A stretch of DNA of 45,735 bases from FCB group bacterium (GCA_013152315.1 JAADGP010000028.1:1-45735), one strand, 5' to 3'. Positions 19,601-31,127 are shown, numbered from the stretch's first letter. Notes: generated by a model from the letters alone, not told the origin. A program made the numbers and translations.

Positions 19601-20396
19601 TATCCATCCGGATTGACGAAAACTGCGGTTTAAGCGGTGTCTTCTCAAATAATTTTTCCGGTATTTTATATTCATTAACAACCAAATCCCCAACCAACCG
19701 GTTCTCCGCACCCCAGGAGAAAAGAACATTTCCTTCAAAGGGGACTGATTTTATTAGACCCGAAAGAATTGATATATCCACATCACGTTTCCGAATCATG
19801 ACCTGGGTGTTATTAAGCGCCAACGACAAATCGGTACCCGCTAATTCCAGGTTCACGTTTTTTAAATCCAGCTTTAATCCTTGTTCCGATTTAATCGAAC
19901 CTTCCAATTCCACATTTATTTTCGTAGTGGTATCCAATACCGTTACCGCTACGATACCATCGATTTTTACGTTATGAACCGTGATCGGATTGTTTACAAA
20001 ATTAAAATCCGGGAAGGATTTTCTTTCTCCAGCCGGCTGGTTTTCCGGTCGGATTTCAACCGCTATCCGGCTTAGTTCCAATTGTTTTATATTAAGACCA
20101 TAAATCAACGAGCGCAGACAATTGATTTTTGCCCTGATTTGTGGAACCGTGATTTGCGAGCCTTTGGAATTGGTAAATTTGACATCCTTTCCCACAACCG
20201 TGGTAAATAAATGCCCCCCCAATTCGCCAATACTTACCTGCCATTCCCCGGTTTTAAATACTTTATTATTAATATACGACTCAATACGAGTCTGCCAGAT
20301 GGATGGTTGCAACAGCAAAAACGCCGCCAAGCCGATCAACACGAGGCTTATAGCAAGGATTTGACTAATCTTTTTCATTTGGGCTATTCGCGTCAC
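16614..20396 (-). CDS. TamB-like translocation/assembly protein (DUF490, AsmA-like)
   Basis: Very long beta-rich protein, up to 1260 aa, with one N-terminal TM helix (about 12-31) anchoring it in the inner membrane, then a repetitive beta-taco-like region across the periplasm and a C-terminal DUF490 domain (SSSGFSQSDILELLTWRK near 1120 is characteristic). TamB/YhdP-family proteins bridge the envelope and are implicated in phospholipid transport to, or protein assembly in, the outer membrane. The annotated start is GTG at 20396; an ATG at 20378 (MKKISQILAIS) is equally possible. It is followed 7 nt later by the Omp85 gene. A terminator separates it from dnaK. Confidence 0.88.
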   Translation of the reverse strand: MTRIAQMKKISQILAISLVLIGLAAFLLLQPSIWQTRIESYINNKVFKTGEWQVSIGELGGHLFTTVVGKDVKFTNSKGSQITVPQIRAKINCLRSLIYGLNIKQLELSRIAVEIRPENQPAGERKSFPDFNFVNNPITVHNVKIDGIVAVTVLDTTTKINVELEGSIKSEQGLKLDLKNVNLELAGTDLSLALNNTQVMIRKRDVDISILSGLIKSVPFEGNVLFSWGAENRLVGDLVVNEYKIPEKLFEKTPLKPQFSSIRMDIHLETDFTDYNGKITVSNALGLNMGGEFTLKKYKDYLALEKLLLTSDQTQLSLSGLFEYSGRISGNMQLTQLDLGRWLKRQKETNVSGLVLYEGIIDSGRIDDLSLTMEVQESKLYPDNLISVSGSIAYHDSLLDLPEPLVLNIGPSSVVIKGFVNFREQDLDLALDLNDASVFLINNFWSDSLNSGTATGNLKVTGSFERPTFIVDLTGKNIQYRDLQIKDVGLNAKIEDQGGEEKGFAQVKLGRGEWRTFHFDNGIGEFSFAANKLNIENLQLNSGNNFFQLTGGIKDEKNITVERVQLAYEGHYLINTDPIHIRRDENLFDIKPFTLHVDDGVIEGYLTNDNRIEGRIKLSNVDSEIFSYFVRDKRFKLKGIVFGEMGIQGDINNLDRLIDVSFKNGEIAGQPFNDLIVSLLIRNNILHIDELTLIDGANTGVQVSGVIPLKKTSGESVKVELQTNFKNLNIELFTQFIPDWFHLGGMVSGNFDLGGTTENTSFSFDVKVDDAVFDILSLGTVKGSGKYGNHRLEFTSFSSRRGDNYIEGKGYLPVDYDLGSETFGRLITQDSLWIDTKGHLSNLEFLSAYLAEVDSITGNFDIGLRLSGTPEHPVRDGFINLDNAKVYTILLDDPITHLNGKAKVIKNRFIVDHLSGKMVKRGDRSKGKDNLDIKGEMDLTQFFKPRYDIHATGKNVYFKALIEDIEGVVDLDVNITGRDTITVAGEIAAIDVQMFQEFVSETVGAEPSEEGGIIMNYKLNFPIQGDFNLINSQIDANIGGEVSISQFGNRPADFAGELYIQEGKFYYYGDIFTISDGYLAFDGKGFNPYLDISAETVINGERISISLIGSMDHPRLKLESSSGFSQSDILELLTWRKRFEDQEISSTGFGNQAQAILGAWFESQLEKNLMQISALNQLGLVKDVTISGTGGFLNPNSQEDFSIKADLSDKLSLAYRRSFSLTNPNHMLGVEIKVSRYLSVVGNVDKTGNFHVKYRLRYSY

Positions 20397-20434
20397 CCCA
20401 CGATACGAATATACAGGTCACTGGTTCCAAAAAC

Positions 20435-20471
20435 AAAAAAAGCGTCCCACTATTTGCAAGACGCTTTTTTT
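20435..20471. terminator. Bidirectional Rho-independent terminator after dnaK
   Basis: Perfect 12-bp inverted repeat AAAAAAAGCGTC / GACGCTTTTTTT with a 13-nt loop. It gives a GC stem flanked by A and U runs on both strands, so it can end transcription either way. It sits 15 nt after the dnaK stop and 39 nt before tamB, so dnaK should be separated from the tam operon. Confidence 0.9.
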
Positions 20472-20485
20472 GTATTGAATATCCG

Positions 20486-22748
<2,263 letters not shown>

Positions 22749-25265
22749 TCAGGAAGTTATATTTTCAGGGGATTTTTTACTGTCGGGGAAATCCGATTTC
22801 AGGGCCGGTTTTTTGGCAGACCGTTTTCTTTTCTTCACCGAATTAAACTTAAACTCCCCTTTCAACGCATCGACCTTGATAACGGCTCCCGATGAAAAGA
22901 TGTTTTCCAATAATAATTCGGAGATGGGATCTTCAAGGGAAGTCTGAATTTCGCGACGTAAATACCGTGCTCCGTATTCAGGATTAAACCCTCTTTCCAG
23001 TAACAATGCTTTTGCCCGCTTGGTTAATGAGAGTTTAATACCCAAATTGCTGAGATTATTCTTCAAATCCTGAAGTTGCAAATCGATAATATTCAAAACA
23101 TCCGTTTTCGATAAAGGATGGAAAACAATAGTGTCATCGAGTCGATTAAGGAACTCGGGACTAAAGGTATCCTTAACCTGTTCAAGTATTTTGTCGGTTA
23201 TTTCTTTAAAATCGAATTGATCACTGGATTCGACAAAACCAAAAGTACTGTTCGACTGAATTACTTTAGTACCGACGTTTGACGTCATGATAATAATCGT
23301 ATTTTTAAAATCAACTTTCCGGCCCAAGCCATCGGTTAAAACACCTTCGTCAAACATCTGGAGCAAAACGTTATATATATCCGGATGGGCTTTTTCAATT
23401 TCGTCAAAAAGGACTACCGAATAAGGATTACGACGAACTTTTTCGGTAAGCTCACCACCTTCTTCGTACCCTATGTATCCCGGTGGGGCGCCAATCAGTC
23501 TTGATACCGAAAACCGTTCACCATATTCCGACATATCTATTTTCACTAAGGAATCGACGTGACTGAACAGATAGCTGGCCAACGCCTTTGCCATCTCGGT
23601 CTTCCCTACCCCGGTAGGTCCAAGAAACAGGAAAACACCGATCGGCCGTTTCGGGTTTTTCAACCCGGCACGGGCCCTCTGTATCGAACGTGTCAGACTA
23701 TTAATAGCCTCATCCTGTCCGACAATGTACTTGTGAAGACCTTCGGGCATATTCAGCAATTTCTGGCTCTCGGACTGGGCCACTTTATTCACCGGTATCC
23801 CGGTCATCAGGGAAACAACGTCGGCAATATGATCCTCCGTGATTTGAATCGGATTTTTGCTTTCTTCCTTGTGCCATTGCCGCTGGGCATGGGCCAACCG
23901 CTTTAGCATTTTTTGCTCCGTATCCCGCAAGGCGGCGGCTTCTTCGAACTTCTGCTCGGCGACTACTTTTTCCTTTTCGGCACGGATATGTTCAATATCC
24001 TGTTCCAGATCGATAACAGACTGGGGCACTTTCGTATTCAACATATGGGCGCGCGAGCCAACTTCATCCATCACGTCAATGGCCTTATCCGGCAGGAAGC
24101 GATCGCTGATGTAGCGATGGGATAAATGAACACAGGCTTCTATCGCGTCATCGTCATAAATCACATTGTGGTGTTTTTCGTAATTGGTTTTCAATCCTTT
24201 GAGGATATCTATCGACTCCTCCACGGAAGGTGGATTAATCATAACTTTCTGGAAACGACGTTCCAGGGCCCCATCTTTCTCAATATGTTTCCGGTATTCA
24301 TCCATTGTTGTGGCCCCGATACAATGGATATCCCCCCGGGCCAACGCGGGCTTAAACATATTCGAGGCATCCAGGGAGCCCGTCGCGCCGCCGGCCCCCA
24401 CAAGGGTGTGCAGTTCATCGATAAACAGGATCAAATCGCCGGAATTCTCCAACTCCAACATGATGGTTTTCATCCGTTCCTCGAATTGACCCCGGTATTT
24501 TGTCCCGGCCACAATGGCAGCCAGATCAAGCGCCAGAATCCGCTTGTTCTGGAGCAAGCGCGGGACCGATTTTTTTATAATTCTCTGGGCGAGTCCTTCG
24601 ATAATCGCCGTTTTGCCAACTCCGGGTTCGCCGATCAGTACCGGGTTGTTTTTCTTCCGTCTGGTGAGGATCTGCGCGACCCGGACGATCTCGTCATCCC
24701 GTCCGATCACCGGATCCAGCTTCCCTTCAATCGCGAGGGCGGTAATATCACGCGAAAAATGATCCAGGGCCGGGGTTTTCGATTTTTGCGTTTTGCCAAT
24801 GCCCGTGCCGCCTGACTGAGGGGAGACTCCCTCCTTCAATTCATCCTGAATAAGTTCTTTTATACTGTGATAATCCAGGTTGTAGGCATTTAATACTTCA
24901 AACGCGATTCCCTCGGTTTCACGCAACATGGCCAATAATAAATGTTCGTCACTGGCCACCGTGGAACCCAGGGTTGTTGCTTCATTATAGGCGTTCCGGA
25001 GAATACGTTCAGCCCGCCTGGTTAACGGCAGGTGCCCCAGGGTCATGGTCCCGCCGGACGATTTGATCATGTCCTCCACCATCGCGCGGATATCGTCCAA
25101 ATCGCAATCGTATATTTCCAGGATCCTGATTGACAGGCCGGAACTCTCGTTTAACAAACCAAGCAACAAATGCTCGGAACCCACATAACTATGCCCAAGC
25201 CGGATTGCCTCCTCTTTGGCATAGCGCATGATATTCTGAACTCGTTTGGAAAAATTTTCTCTCAT
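22749..25265 (-). CDS. clpC: ATP-dependent Clp protease ATPase subunit ClpC
   Basis: Hsp100 unfoldase, 838 aa. Two N-terminal Clp repeats (about 1-145), AAA-1 with GEPGVGKTA near 215, a middle region with a UVR-like segment (EEAAALRDTEQKML near 435), and AAA-2 with GPTGVGKTE near 555, followed by the C-terminal D2-small domain. The N-domain and UVR-type middle region distinguish ClpC from ClpB and ClpA. It feeds substrates to ClpP, which is not in this window. The gene lies 34 nt after lolD on the same strand and probably shares its transcript. Confidence 0.96.
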   Translation of the reverse strand: MRENFSKRVQNIMRYAKEEAIRLGHSYVGSEHLLLGLLNESSGLSIRILEIYDCDLDDIRAMVEDMIKSSGGTMTLGHLPLTRRAERILRNAYNEATTLGSTVASDEHLLLAMLRETEGIAFEVLNAYNLDYHSIKELIQDELKEGVSPQSGGTGIGKTQKSKTPALDHFSRDITALAIEGKLDPVIGRDDEIVRVAQILTRRKKNNPVLIGEPGVGKTAIIEGLAQRIIKKSVPRLLQNKRILALDLAAIVAGTKYRGQFEERMKTIMLELENSGDLILFIDELHTLVGAGGATGSLDASNMFKPALARGDIHCIGATTMDEYRKHIEKDGALERRFQKVMINPPSVEESIDILKGLKTNYEKHHNVIYDDDAIEACVHLSHRYISDRFLPDKAIDVMDEVGSRAHMLNTKVPQSVIDLEQDIEHIRAEKEKVVAEQKFEEAAALRDTEQKMLKRLAHAQRQWHKEESKNPIQITEDHIADVVSLMTGIPVNKVAQSESQKLLNMPEGLHKYIVGQDEAINSLTRSIQRARAGLKNPKRPIGVFLFLGPTGVGKTEMAKALASYLFSHVDSLVKIDMSEYGERFSVSRLIGAPPGYIGYEEGGELTEKVRRNPYSVVLFDEIEKAHPDIYNVLLQMFDEGVLTDGLGRKVDFKNTIIIMTSNVGTKVIQSNSTFGFVESSDQFDFKEITDKILEQVKDTFSPEFLNRLDDTIVFHPLSKTDVLNIIDLQLQDLKNNLSNLGIKLSLTKRAKALLLERGFNPEYGARYLRREIQTSLEDPISELLLENIFSSGAVIKVDALKGEFKFNSVKKRKRSAKKPALKSDFPDSKKSPENITS

Positions 25266-25299
25266 ACCAGTTGGAAATTAAACACACTTTAACACGGAT

Positions 25300-25977
25300 T
25301 CAAACATCCTCTGCATTTTTTAAGCCGCCATTAACTAAAATTAAACGACGATTCCCTATGGCGGCAACATCGGGATTATGGGTGGTAATAACAAACGCCT
25401 GATTAAAATCGTCTCTGATTTGCACAAACAAATCCATTAACCGGCGGGCATTCTCCACATCGAGATTTCCCGTCGGCTCGTCGGCCAGGACCAAATCAGG
25501 ATTGTTTATCAGGGCCCGCAATACGGCCACCCTCAGACGTTCCCCTCCGGAAAGCTGGGAGGGAAAATGATCTTTACGGTCAATTAGACCCACGTATTCA
25601 AATAATTCTTCCGCCCGTTCCTTTTTTGATTCTTTGGTTCTCCACAGCCGGGTGGGAAGCAAAACATTCTCCCAGGCGGTAAATTCCGAAAGCAAATGAT
25701 GGAACTGAAATACGAATCCCAGATGAGCATTGCGCACCCGTGCCAATTCATCGTCCGACATGACCGCGATGGATTTCCCGTTAATGAAAATTTCCCCTGC
25801 GTCGGCGCTATCCAGAGTACCAATAATGTTCAGTAACGTCGATTTGCCCGAACCGGACGGTCCCATAATGGTCACAATGTCCCCCCTGGGAACATCCAGA
25901 TTGAGGTCCACCAACACCGGCAGATTCTTTACACCGTTCTGGTAAGATTTGTAAATATGTTTTGCTTCCAGTATCAT
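25300..25977 (-). CDS. lolD: Lipoprotein-exporter-type ABC transporter ATPase, LolD-like
   Basis: 225-aa ABC ATPase of the MacB/LolD group: Walker A GPSGSGKST, Q-loop FVFQFHHLLSEFTA, signature LSGGERLRVAVLRAL (the usual ERQRVAIARAL is altered), Walker B LVLADEPTGNLD and the switch His in ITTHNPDVA. FQFHHLLSEFTAWENV is typical of LolD. It lies 14 nt behind two FtsX-type permease genes, so the three probably form a LolCDE-like complex extracting lipoproteins from the inner membrane. MacB- or FtsE-type systems are less likely given two 401-aa permeases of LolC/E length. Confidence 0.88.
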   Translation of the reverse strand: MILEAKHIYKSYQNGVKNLPVLVDLNLDVPRGDIVTIMGPSGSGKSTLLNIIGTLDSADAGEIFINGKSIAVMSDDELARVRNAHLGFVFQFHHLLSEFTAWENVLLPTRLWRTKESKKERAEELFEYVGLIDRKDHFPSQLSGGERLRVAVLRALINNPDLVLADEPTGNLDVENARRLMDLFVQIRDDFNQAFVITTHNPDVAAIGNRRLILVNGGLKNAEDV

Positions 25978-25991
25978 CGTTTTATTTCAAG

Positions 25992-27197
25992 TCATTTTTC
26001 AAGATGGACCGCGTCTTTCGGCTGTATCATCATCGCCCGGCGGGCGGCCACCACAGAGGATAATACGATTAACAGCAACGCAATGCCGGGAATAATTATT
26101 AAATCTGAGGCCCTCAATATCATGGGTACCCGGTCCATAAAATAAATATCCTCCGGCAATGGAAAAATACCATAATAATTCTGAATTACGATAATAATCA
26201 GGCTGATTGCAATTCCCGCCACGGCGCCGGCGCCGCCGATCATCAATCCCTGTTTAATCAATACCATGTAAATATCCCTGGCGGTGGCTCCGATTGTCCG
26301 CAAAATTCCAATCTCTCTTATCTTCTGATAGGTAACCAAAACCAGTGTGGACGTCAAATTAAAGGCGGCCACCAACACAATAAGACTTAATATGATCATC
26401 GCGCCGATCCGTTCCATTTTCATCGCCTGGAACAAGCCTTCATGGAGTTCCGCCCAAGTATGGATCGTAGTGGTCGGAGGTAAAAGCGCGGCTATTTTAT
26501 TTTTAACGATACCAACATCCTCCGCCCCGTCCAGCCGGATATCCAGACCATCCAGCTGTTTTTTACGGACAAACATTTTGCGGCCCAATTCCAGGGGAAG
26601 AAAAACCATACGGTCATCAAAATCCAACACTTCCACCTGGAAAATTGCGGCTATCCGGGTCTGGTACTGGCGCGGAAACCCCAATTGCCAGGGACTGTCG
26701 ATGGGGCTCATGACGGTAATCCGGTCCCCCTCTTCCAGATTCAGGCGTGATGCCAGCAATCGGCCTACGATAATCGGGGTCTGCCCCGCTTCCACTTCAA
26801 TTTCCTGATGTACTCCCAAATTATAGAAAGTGGAAACCGATCGAAAATCCACGGCTTTGAAACTTACCATCCGACTTTCGCCATTCCGATTTGTTAACAA
26901 ACCTTTCCTTTCCATAAATGGCATAACCGATTTAACGCCCGGTTGTTTCCGCAGTAATTCTATAATCGACGGGATATTCTGAGTTTTTTCCAAGCCCGTG
27001 ATTCGCAAATCACCCTCGAAACCGATGATTTTTTTCGTCACCTGCGCCTCAAAACCGTTTAAGACGGCGACGGACAGAATCAGGAAAAGACAACCCAGGG
27101 TCATCCCGATAATGGCAATCCATCCCGTGAAACGGCTGGCCCCCGCGCCCGGACCGCCAAGCATAAAACGCCGTGCCAGATAAGTCGTGACGTTCAT
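25992..27197 (-). CDS. FtsX-like permease, LolC/LolE family (copy 1)
   Basis: 401-aa permease with one N-terminal TM helix (about 22-48), a large periplasmic MacB-like domain (about 50-255), and three C-terminal helices in the FtsX domain (about 265-295, 310-345, 360-385). ILRTIGATARDIYMVLIKQGLMIG is the typical coupling-helix region of LolC/E. It overlaps the next permease gene upstream by 4 nt and precedes lolD by 14 nt. Its paralogue is similar in length and layout (both have an EDIYFMDRVP / EDVYFMDNVP motif), so LolC versus LolE cannot be assigned by eye. Confidence 0.87.
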   Translation of the reverse strand: MNVTTYLARRFMLGGPGAGASRFTGWIAIIGMTLGCLFLILSVAVLNGFEAQVTKKIIGFEGDLRITGLEKTQNIPSIIELLRKQPGVKSVMPFMERKGLLTNRNGESRMVSFKAVDFRSVSTFYNLGVHQEIEVEAGQTPIIVGRLLASRLNLEEGDRITVMSPIDSPWQLGFPRQYQTRIAAIFQVEVLDFDDRMVFLPLELGRKMFVRKKQLDGLDIRLDGAEDVGIVKNKIAALLPPTTTIHTWAELHEGLFQAMKMERIGAMIILSLIVLVAAFNLTSTLVLVTYQKIREIGILRTIGATARDIYMVLIKQGLMIGGAGAVAGIAISLIIIVIQNYYGIFPLPEDIYFMDRVPMILRASDLIIIPGIALLLIVLSSVVAARRAMMIQPKDAVHLEK

Positions 27198-28399
27198 TCG
27201 TACCGTAAGGCTTCCGCCGGTTTTACGCGGCTGGCTTTTATCGTCGGCCCCAGGGCGGCGACGATGGAGGAAATAATTCCGATGGCAATAATAATCCCGG
27301 TCACACCCCAGTGAATTTCAACCGGCACATTATCCATGAAATACACATCTTCCGGCAGCGATATAATTTGGAATTTGATTTGCAGGTACGCCAAGCCTAC
27401 CGCAAGAACGCCACCAAAAACCGAGCCGATAACACCGATAATGGCCCCTTCCAGCAAAAAGAGCCGCTTGATACGCGCCGGTGTCAACCCCAACGCCAAC
27501 AACGTCCCTATTTCCCGCATCTTTTCGATGACGATCATCGCCAGAACCGAAATAATATTCACTACCCCCACAAAGGCTATCATCCCGAAAATAAACAGGA
27601 TCGGCCATTTCTGTAGCGACATCCAATCAAACAAGACGCGATGCTTTTCTTTCCAGGATAAAAGATAATACGGATAACCCAGGTTGGTCTCCAGATACCG
27701 ATAAACGGGTCTTACGTTGCGCATATCATCCAGGGTAATGATACGGCCGGATACCTGACCCGGCATATTGAATAACGTTTGGGCATCCGCCAGGGACAAG
27801 TAGACCACCGTTTTGTCGTATTCCAGCAAACCGGAGTGAAATAACCCGGTAATACGATATTGCCGGAACCGTTGCGCCGTCGAAACCCGGGTTATCGATT
27901 CCAGATCAAACAGCACCAGTTTATCGCCAACACCAACCTTTAATTGATCGGCAAGACGATTACCCATGATAATTGATCCCGGACTTAAATCCAGTTCCCC
28001 GGACACCAAGATAGAAGACAACCCGGCAAATTTACTTCCGTCTCCTATTCCTTCCACGATCACTCCTTCAGCCCGCGAACCTTTGCGCAACAAGGCCGGT
28101 TTCTGGATATACAATTGCACCGTCATCGGAAAAGGACTTTGCCGGATTACGCTATCCAGGAAAGCGTCATTTTCTCTCATCGGCTGATCCATGAAATGCT
28201 GGATGCGAATGTGCCCGTCGAACCCGGCAATTTTCTGGGAAATGGTGTTTTCGAATCCTTTCAGGACGGCAAAAGTCAGGATTAACGCCGTTATGCCCAT
28301 TCCCAGTCCAAGAATGGCTAAAATCCCCGCGAAGGTTGAGAAGCTTCCTTTTTGAGGCGCTTTTAAATGACGAAAGGCGATATGAAAAGCGAGTGGCAT
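27194..28399 (-). CDS. FtsX-like permease, LolC/LolE family (copy 2)
   Basis: 401-aa paralogue of the downstream permease with the same four-helix layout and periplasmic core: N-terminal FRHLKAPQKGSFSTFAGILAILGLGMGI, then GFDGHIRIQHF and a C-terminal FtsX domain with IGTLLALGLTPARIKRLFLLEGAIIG. Presence of two distinct permeases points to a LolCE heterodimer rather than the fused LolF homodimer arrangement. The stop codon overlaps the start of copy 1 (ATGA). The gene starts about 100 nt behind lysS. Confidence 0.87.
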   Translation of the reverse strand: MPLAFHIAFRHLKAPQKGSFSTFAGILAILGLGMGITALILTFAVLKGFENTISQKIAGFDGHIRIQHFMDQPMRENDAFLDSVIRQSPFPMTVQLYIQKPALLRKGSRAEGVIVEGIGDGSKFAGLSSILVSGELDLSPGSIIMGNRLADQLKVGVGDKLVLFDLESITRVSTAQRFRQYRITGLFHSGLLEYDKTVVYLSLADAQTLFNMPGQVSGRIITLDDMRNVRPVYRYLETNLGYPYYLLSWKEKHRVLFDWMSLQKWPILFIFGMIAFVGVVNIISVLAMIVIEKMREIGTLLALGLTPARIKRLFLLEGAIIGVIGSVFGGVLAVGLAYLQIKFQIISLPEDVYFMDNVPVEIHWGVTGIIIAIGIISSIVAALGPTIKASRVKPAEALRYE

Positions 28400-28500
28400 T
28401 AATATGACGGTAGTAAGGAATGGATCACTGAATGGATCAACATTCGGGGGTCGTTTATGCCGGGGTCAGTCACGAATTCGTTTTGGCGCAAACTCCAAAT

Positions 28501-30000
28501 CTAATTCGATCCGTCTACCACACGCATGGCCGGAAACAGGATTACGTCTTTTATCCAGCGCCGTTCCGTAAGGAGCATTACCAGGCGGTCGATTCCGATT
28601 CCCACACCGCCGGTAGGGGGCATTCCGCATTCCATGGCCTGGATGAAGTTTTCATCCACGGGCTGTGCCTCCAGGTCTCCCGCCTTGCGCAATTTGGCCT
28701 GGGCCTCAAATCGTTCACGCTGGTCGATCGGATCATTCAGTTCCGTAAAGGCGTTCGCGAATTCCGCTCCCCCGATGAACAATTCAAACCGTTCAACCAA
28801 TTCGCTGTCCCCGCTGCGGTGCATTTTTGCCAAGGGCGAAATCGCCTTGGGATAATCGATTACAAAGGTCGGTTGAATCAAATGGGGCTCAACCAATCGT
28901 TTCATCAATTCATCCAGCAACTGCCCGTAGTTGGCATTTTCCGGGATTACCAGTCCGTGTTCCGTGCAAATGGCCTGCAATTGGCTTGCATCGGCTCGCG
29001 ACACGTCATGGCCCGTAAATTCCGCCAACAATTCCATGATCGGACGCTTGGCAAAGGGCTTCGACAGATCAATTTCCATGTCACCCCAGGTAACCTGCAA
29101 CGCCCCGACCTGTTCGGCCACGGAACGAATCAGTTCTTCGACGATTTCCATGATTTCTTCGTAATCGGCGTAGGCCTGGTAAAATTCCAGGGCGGTGAAC
29201 TCCGGGTTGTGGTTCCGATCCATCCCCTCGTTCCGGAAATTTTTGGACAGTTCATACACCCGATCGAACCCCCCGATAATCAGGCGCTTCAAATACAATT
29301 CATCCGCGATCCTTAAAAACAGTTTTTGTTCCAAGGCGTGGTGAAAAGTCTCAAAGGGCCGGGCATTCGCGCCCCCGTACAGCGGTTGCAGCACGGGCGT
29401 CTCAACTTCGATATAATCGCGTTCATCAAGAAAACGCCGGATAGCGGTGATGATTTTCGCCCGTTTGAAAAAGACCTCCCGGTTTTCCGGATTCACGATC
29501 AAATCCAGATGACGGTAGCGATAACGCTGTTCCTTATCCGTGAAGGCATCGAAGGTTTGCCCGTCTTTTTCCTTCACAATCGGCAAAGGACGGATGCTTT
29601 TACAAAGAACGGTAATGGATCTGGCATGGACGGATATTTCACCGGTTCTGGTCTTAAACACATACCCGTTCACCCCGATAAAATCACCAATATCCAATAA
29701 TTTGAAATGGTCATACGACTCGGAACCCACATCGTCACGACGTACATATACCTGGATCCGGCCGGCGTAATCCTGGACATGGCAAAACGACGCCTTGCCC
29801 ATTTTCCGCAGCGACATGATCCGCCCGGCAATAGTCACATCCTGCCCTTCCAGTTGATCGTAATCCGACTTGATTTCAGTGCTTTTATGGGTGGGTTTAA
29901 ACACATGCGGGTAGGGATTAACCCCCGCCGCTCGCAGTTTTTGCAGTTTTTCCTTACGAAATTCGATAATCTGATTTAAACTTTGTTTTTCGTCTGTCAT
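28501..30000 (-). CDS. lysS: Lysine-tRNA ligase, class II
   Basis: Charges tRNA-Lys with lysine, 499 aa, normal class II length. The N-terminal OB-fold anticodon domain (about 55-150, VTIAGRIMSLRKMGKASFCHVQD) is followed by the catalytic core with motif 1 around DERDYIEVETPVLQP, motif 2 FRNEGMDRNHNPEFT and motif 3 GVGIGIDRLVMLLT. It begins 23 nt after prfB; prfB-lysS adjacency is widespread in bacteria. No N-terminal fusions are present. Confidence 0.97.
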   Translation of the reverse strand: MTDEKQSLNQIIEFRKEKLQKLRAAGVNPYPHVFKPTHKSTEIKSDYDQLEGQDVTIAGRIMSLRKMGKASFCHVQDYAGRIQVYVRRDDVGSESYDHFKLLDIGDFIGVNGYVFKTRTGEISVHARSITVLCKSIRPLPIVKEKDGQTFDAFTDKEQRYRYRHLDLIVNPENREVFFKRAKIITAIRRFLDERDYIEVETPVLQPLYGGANARPFETFHHALEQKLFLRIADELYLKRLIIGGFDRVYELSKNFRNEGMDRNHNPEFTALEFYQAYADYEEIMEIVEELIRSVAEQVGALQVTWGDMEIDLSKPFAKRPIMELLAEFTGHDVSRADASQLQAICTEHGLVIPENANYGQLLDELMKRLVEPHLIQPTFVIDYPKAISPLAKMHRSGDSELVERFELFIGGAEFANAFTELNDPIDQRERFEAQAKLRKAGDLEAQPVDENFIQAMECGMPPTGGVGIGIDRLVMLLTERRWIKDVILFPAMRVVDGSN

Positions 30001-30022
30001 TGATCCAGTCCTTAACTCCGAT

Positions 30023-31127
30023 CTAACTGTTAGTCTTAATTCTTTGCATTAAGTAGGCCCGAATAAAGGGATCTATTTTCCCGTCCATAACGGCCTGAAT
30101 ATTTCCCGTTTCCAGTTTTGTGCGATGGTCTTTGACCAGGCTGTAAGGATGAAACACATAGGAGCGGATTTGGCTCCCCCATCCAATGTCCTTTTTCTGG
30201 CTCTCCAATTCCTTTACCGCTTCTTTTTCCTTTTCTTTCTCCAATTGATAGAGCCGGGATTTTAAAACTTTCATGGCCTGGGATTTATTTTTATGCTGGG
30301 ACCGTTCATTCTGGCATTGCGCCACAATACCGGTGGGAATATGCGTTATGCGCACGGCGGAGTCGGTCCGATTCACGTGTTGTCCGCCCGCTCCACTGGC
30401 ACGGAATGTATCGATTCGCAGATCGTTGGGATTGATTTCCACTTCGATTTCATCGTTTACCGAGGGGTAAACAAAGACCGATACAAACGATGTGTGTCGC
30501 CGGCTATTGGAATCAAACGGAGAAATTCGCACCAGGCGATGGACGCCCGCTTCGGCTTTTAATAAGCCATAAGCATATTCACCCCGCACTTCGATGGTGA
30601 TATCCTTAATACCGGCCTCCTCGCCCGGCTGGTAATCCAGGATGGTCATTTCAAAACCCTTTTGCTCAATCCACCGGCTGTACATGCGATACAGCATCTC
30701 CGCCCAGTCCTGGCTTTCGGTACCACCGGCGCCGGGATGAATTGTCAAAATCGCATCCATCTGATCCTGTTCATCGCCCAGCGTCAGCCGCAATTCCAGG
30801 TCTTCAAGAATGGTCTGGTAAGCCTTTAATTCGACCTCAACCTCTTCGGGAGAAGATTCCCCCGCCTCGGCGAACTCAAGCAACACTTCCACGTCCCCGT
30901 GTCGCCGTTCCAGATCCTTCCAGAGATTGATCTCTTTCTCAATAATCGAGATCTTCTTTAGAATCGAGGAGGCTCTTTCATTATTGTTCCAGAAAGAAGG
31001 CTCAACGGATTTGGCCCGTAGTTTCTCCAACTCAGCTTCTTTCGACGCTAAGTCAAAGATACCCCCGGAGTTCAAAATGTTTTACTTCGGCCTTTGCGAA
31101 ACGATCTTTTAATTCTGATAAATCCAT
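30023..31127 (-). CDS. prfB: Peptide chain release factor 2, with programmed +1 frameshift
   Basis: Stops translation at UGA and UAA. The track lists only 30023-31075 with a false start. The gene begins at the ATG at 31127: 24 codons (MDLSELKDRFAKAEVK...ELRGYL) end in CTT TGA C, and reading continues in the +1 frame as Asp-Leu-Ala-Ser. The site CGGGGGTATCTTTGAC keeps the upstream Shine-Dalgarno-like G-run and the CUU-UGA-C slip seen in E. coli prfB, where RF2 shortage lets the ribosome shift. The joined protein is 367 aa (E. coli 365). It shows SPF (RISPFDS) for UGA recognition and SGAGGQHVNRT with the catalytic GGQ. Confidence 0.97.
31052..31073 (-). promoter_or_regulatory. prfB autoregulatory +1 frameshift site
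   Basis: Minus strand shows CTCCGGGGG, TAT, then CTTTGAC. The G-rich element acts as an internal Shine-Dalgarno three nt before the CUU slip codon, and the in-frame UGA (31053-31055) is the pause codon. Base order and spacing match the classic RF2 site (AGGGGGTATCTTTGAC) except for the first base. Confidence 0.95.

Noticed and set aside
28432-29316. 294-aa plus-strand ORF antisense to lysS
   Set aside because: Shadow of lysS codon structure; the product is His/Phe/Gln-rich with no domain.
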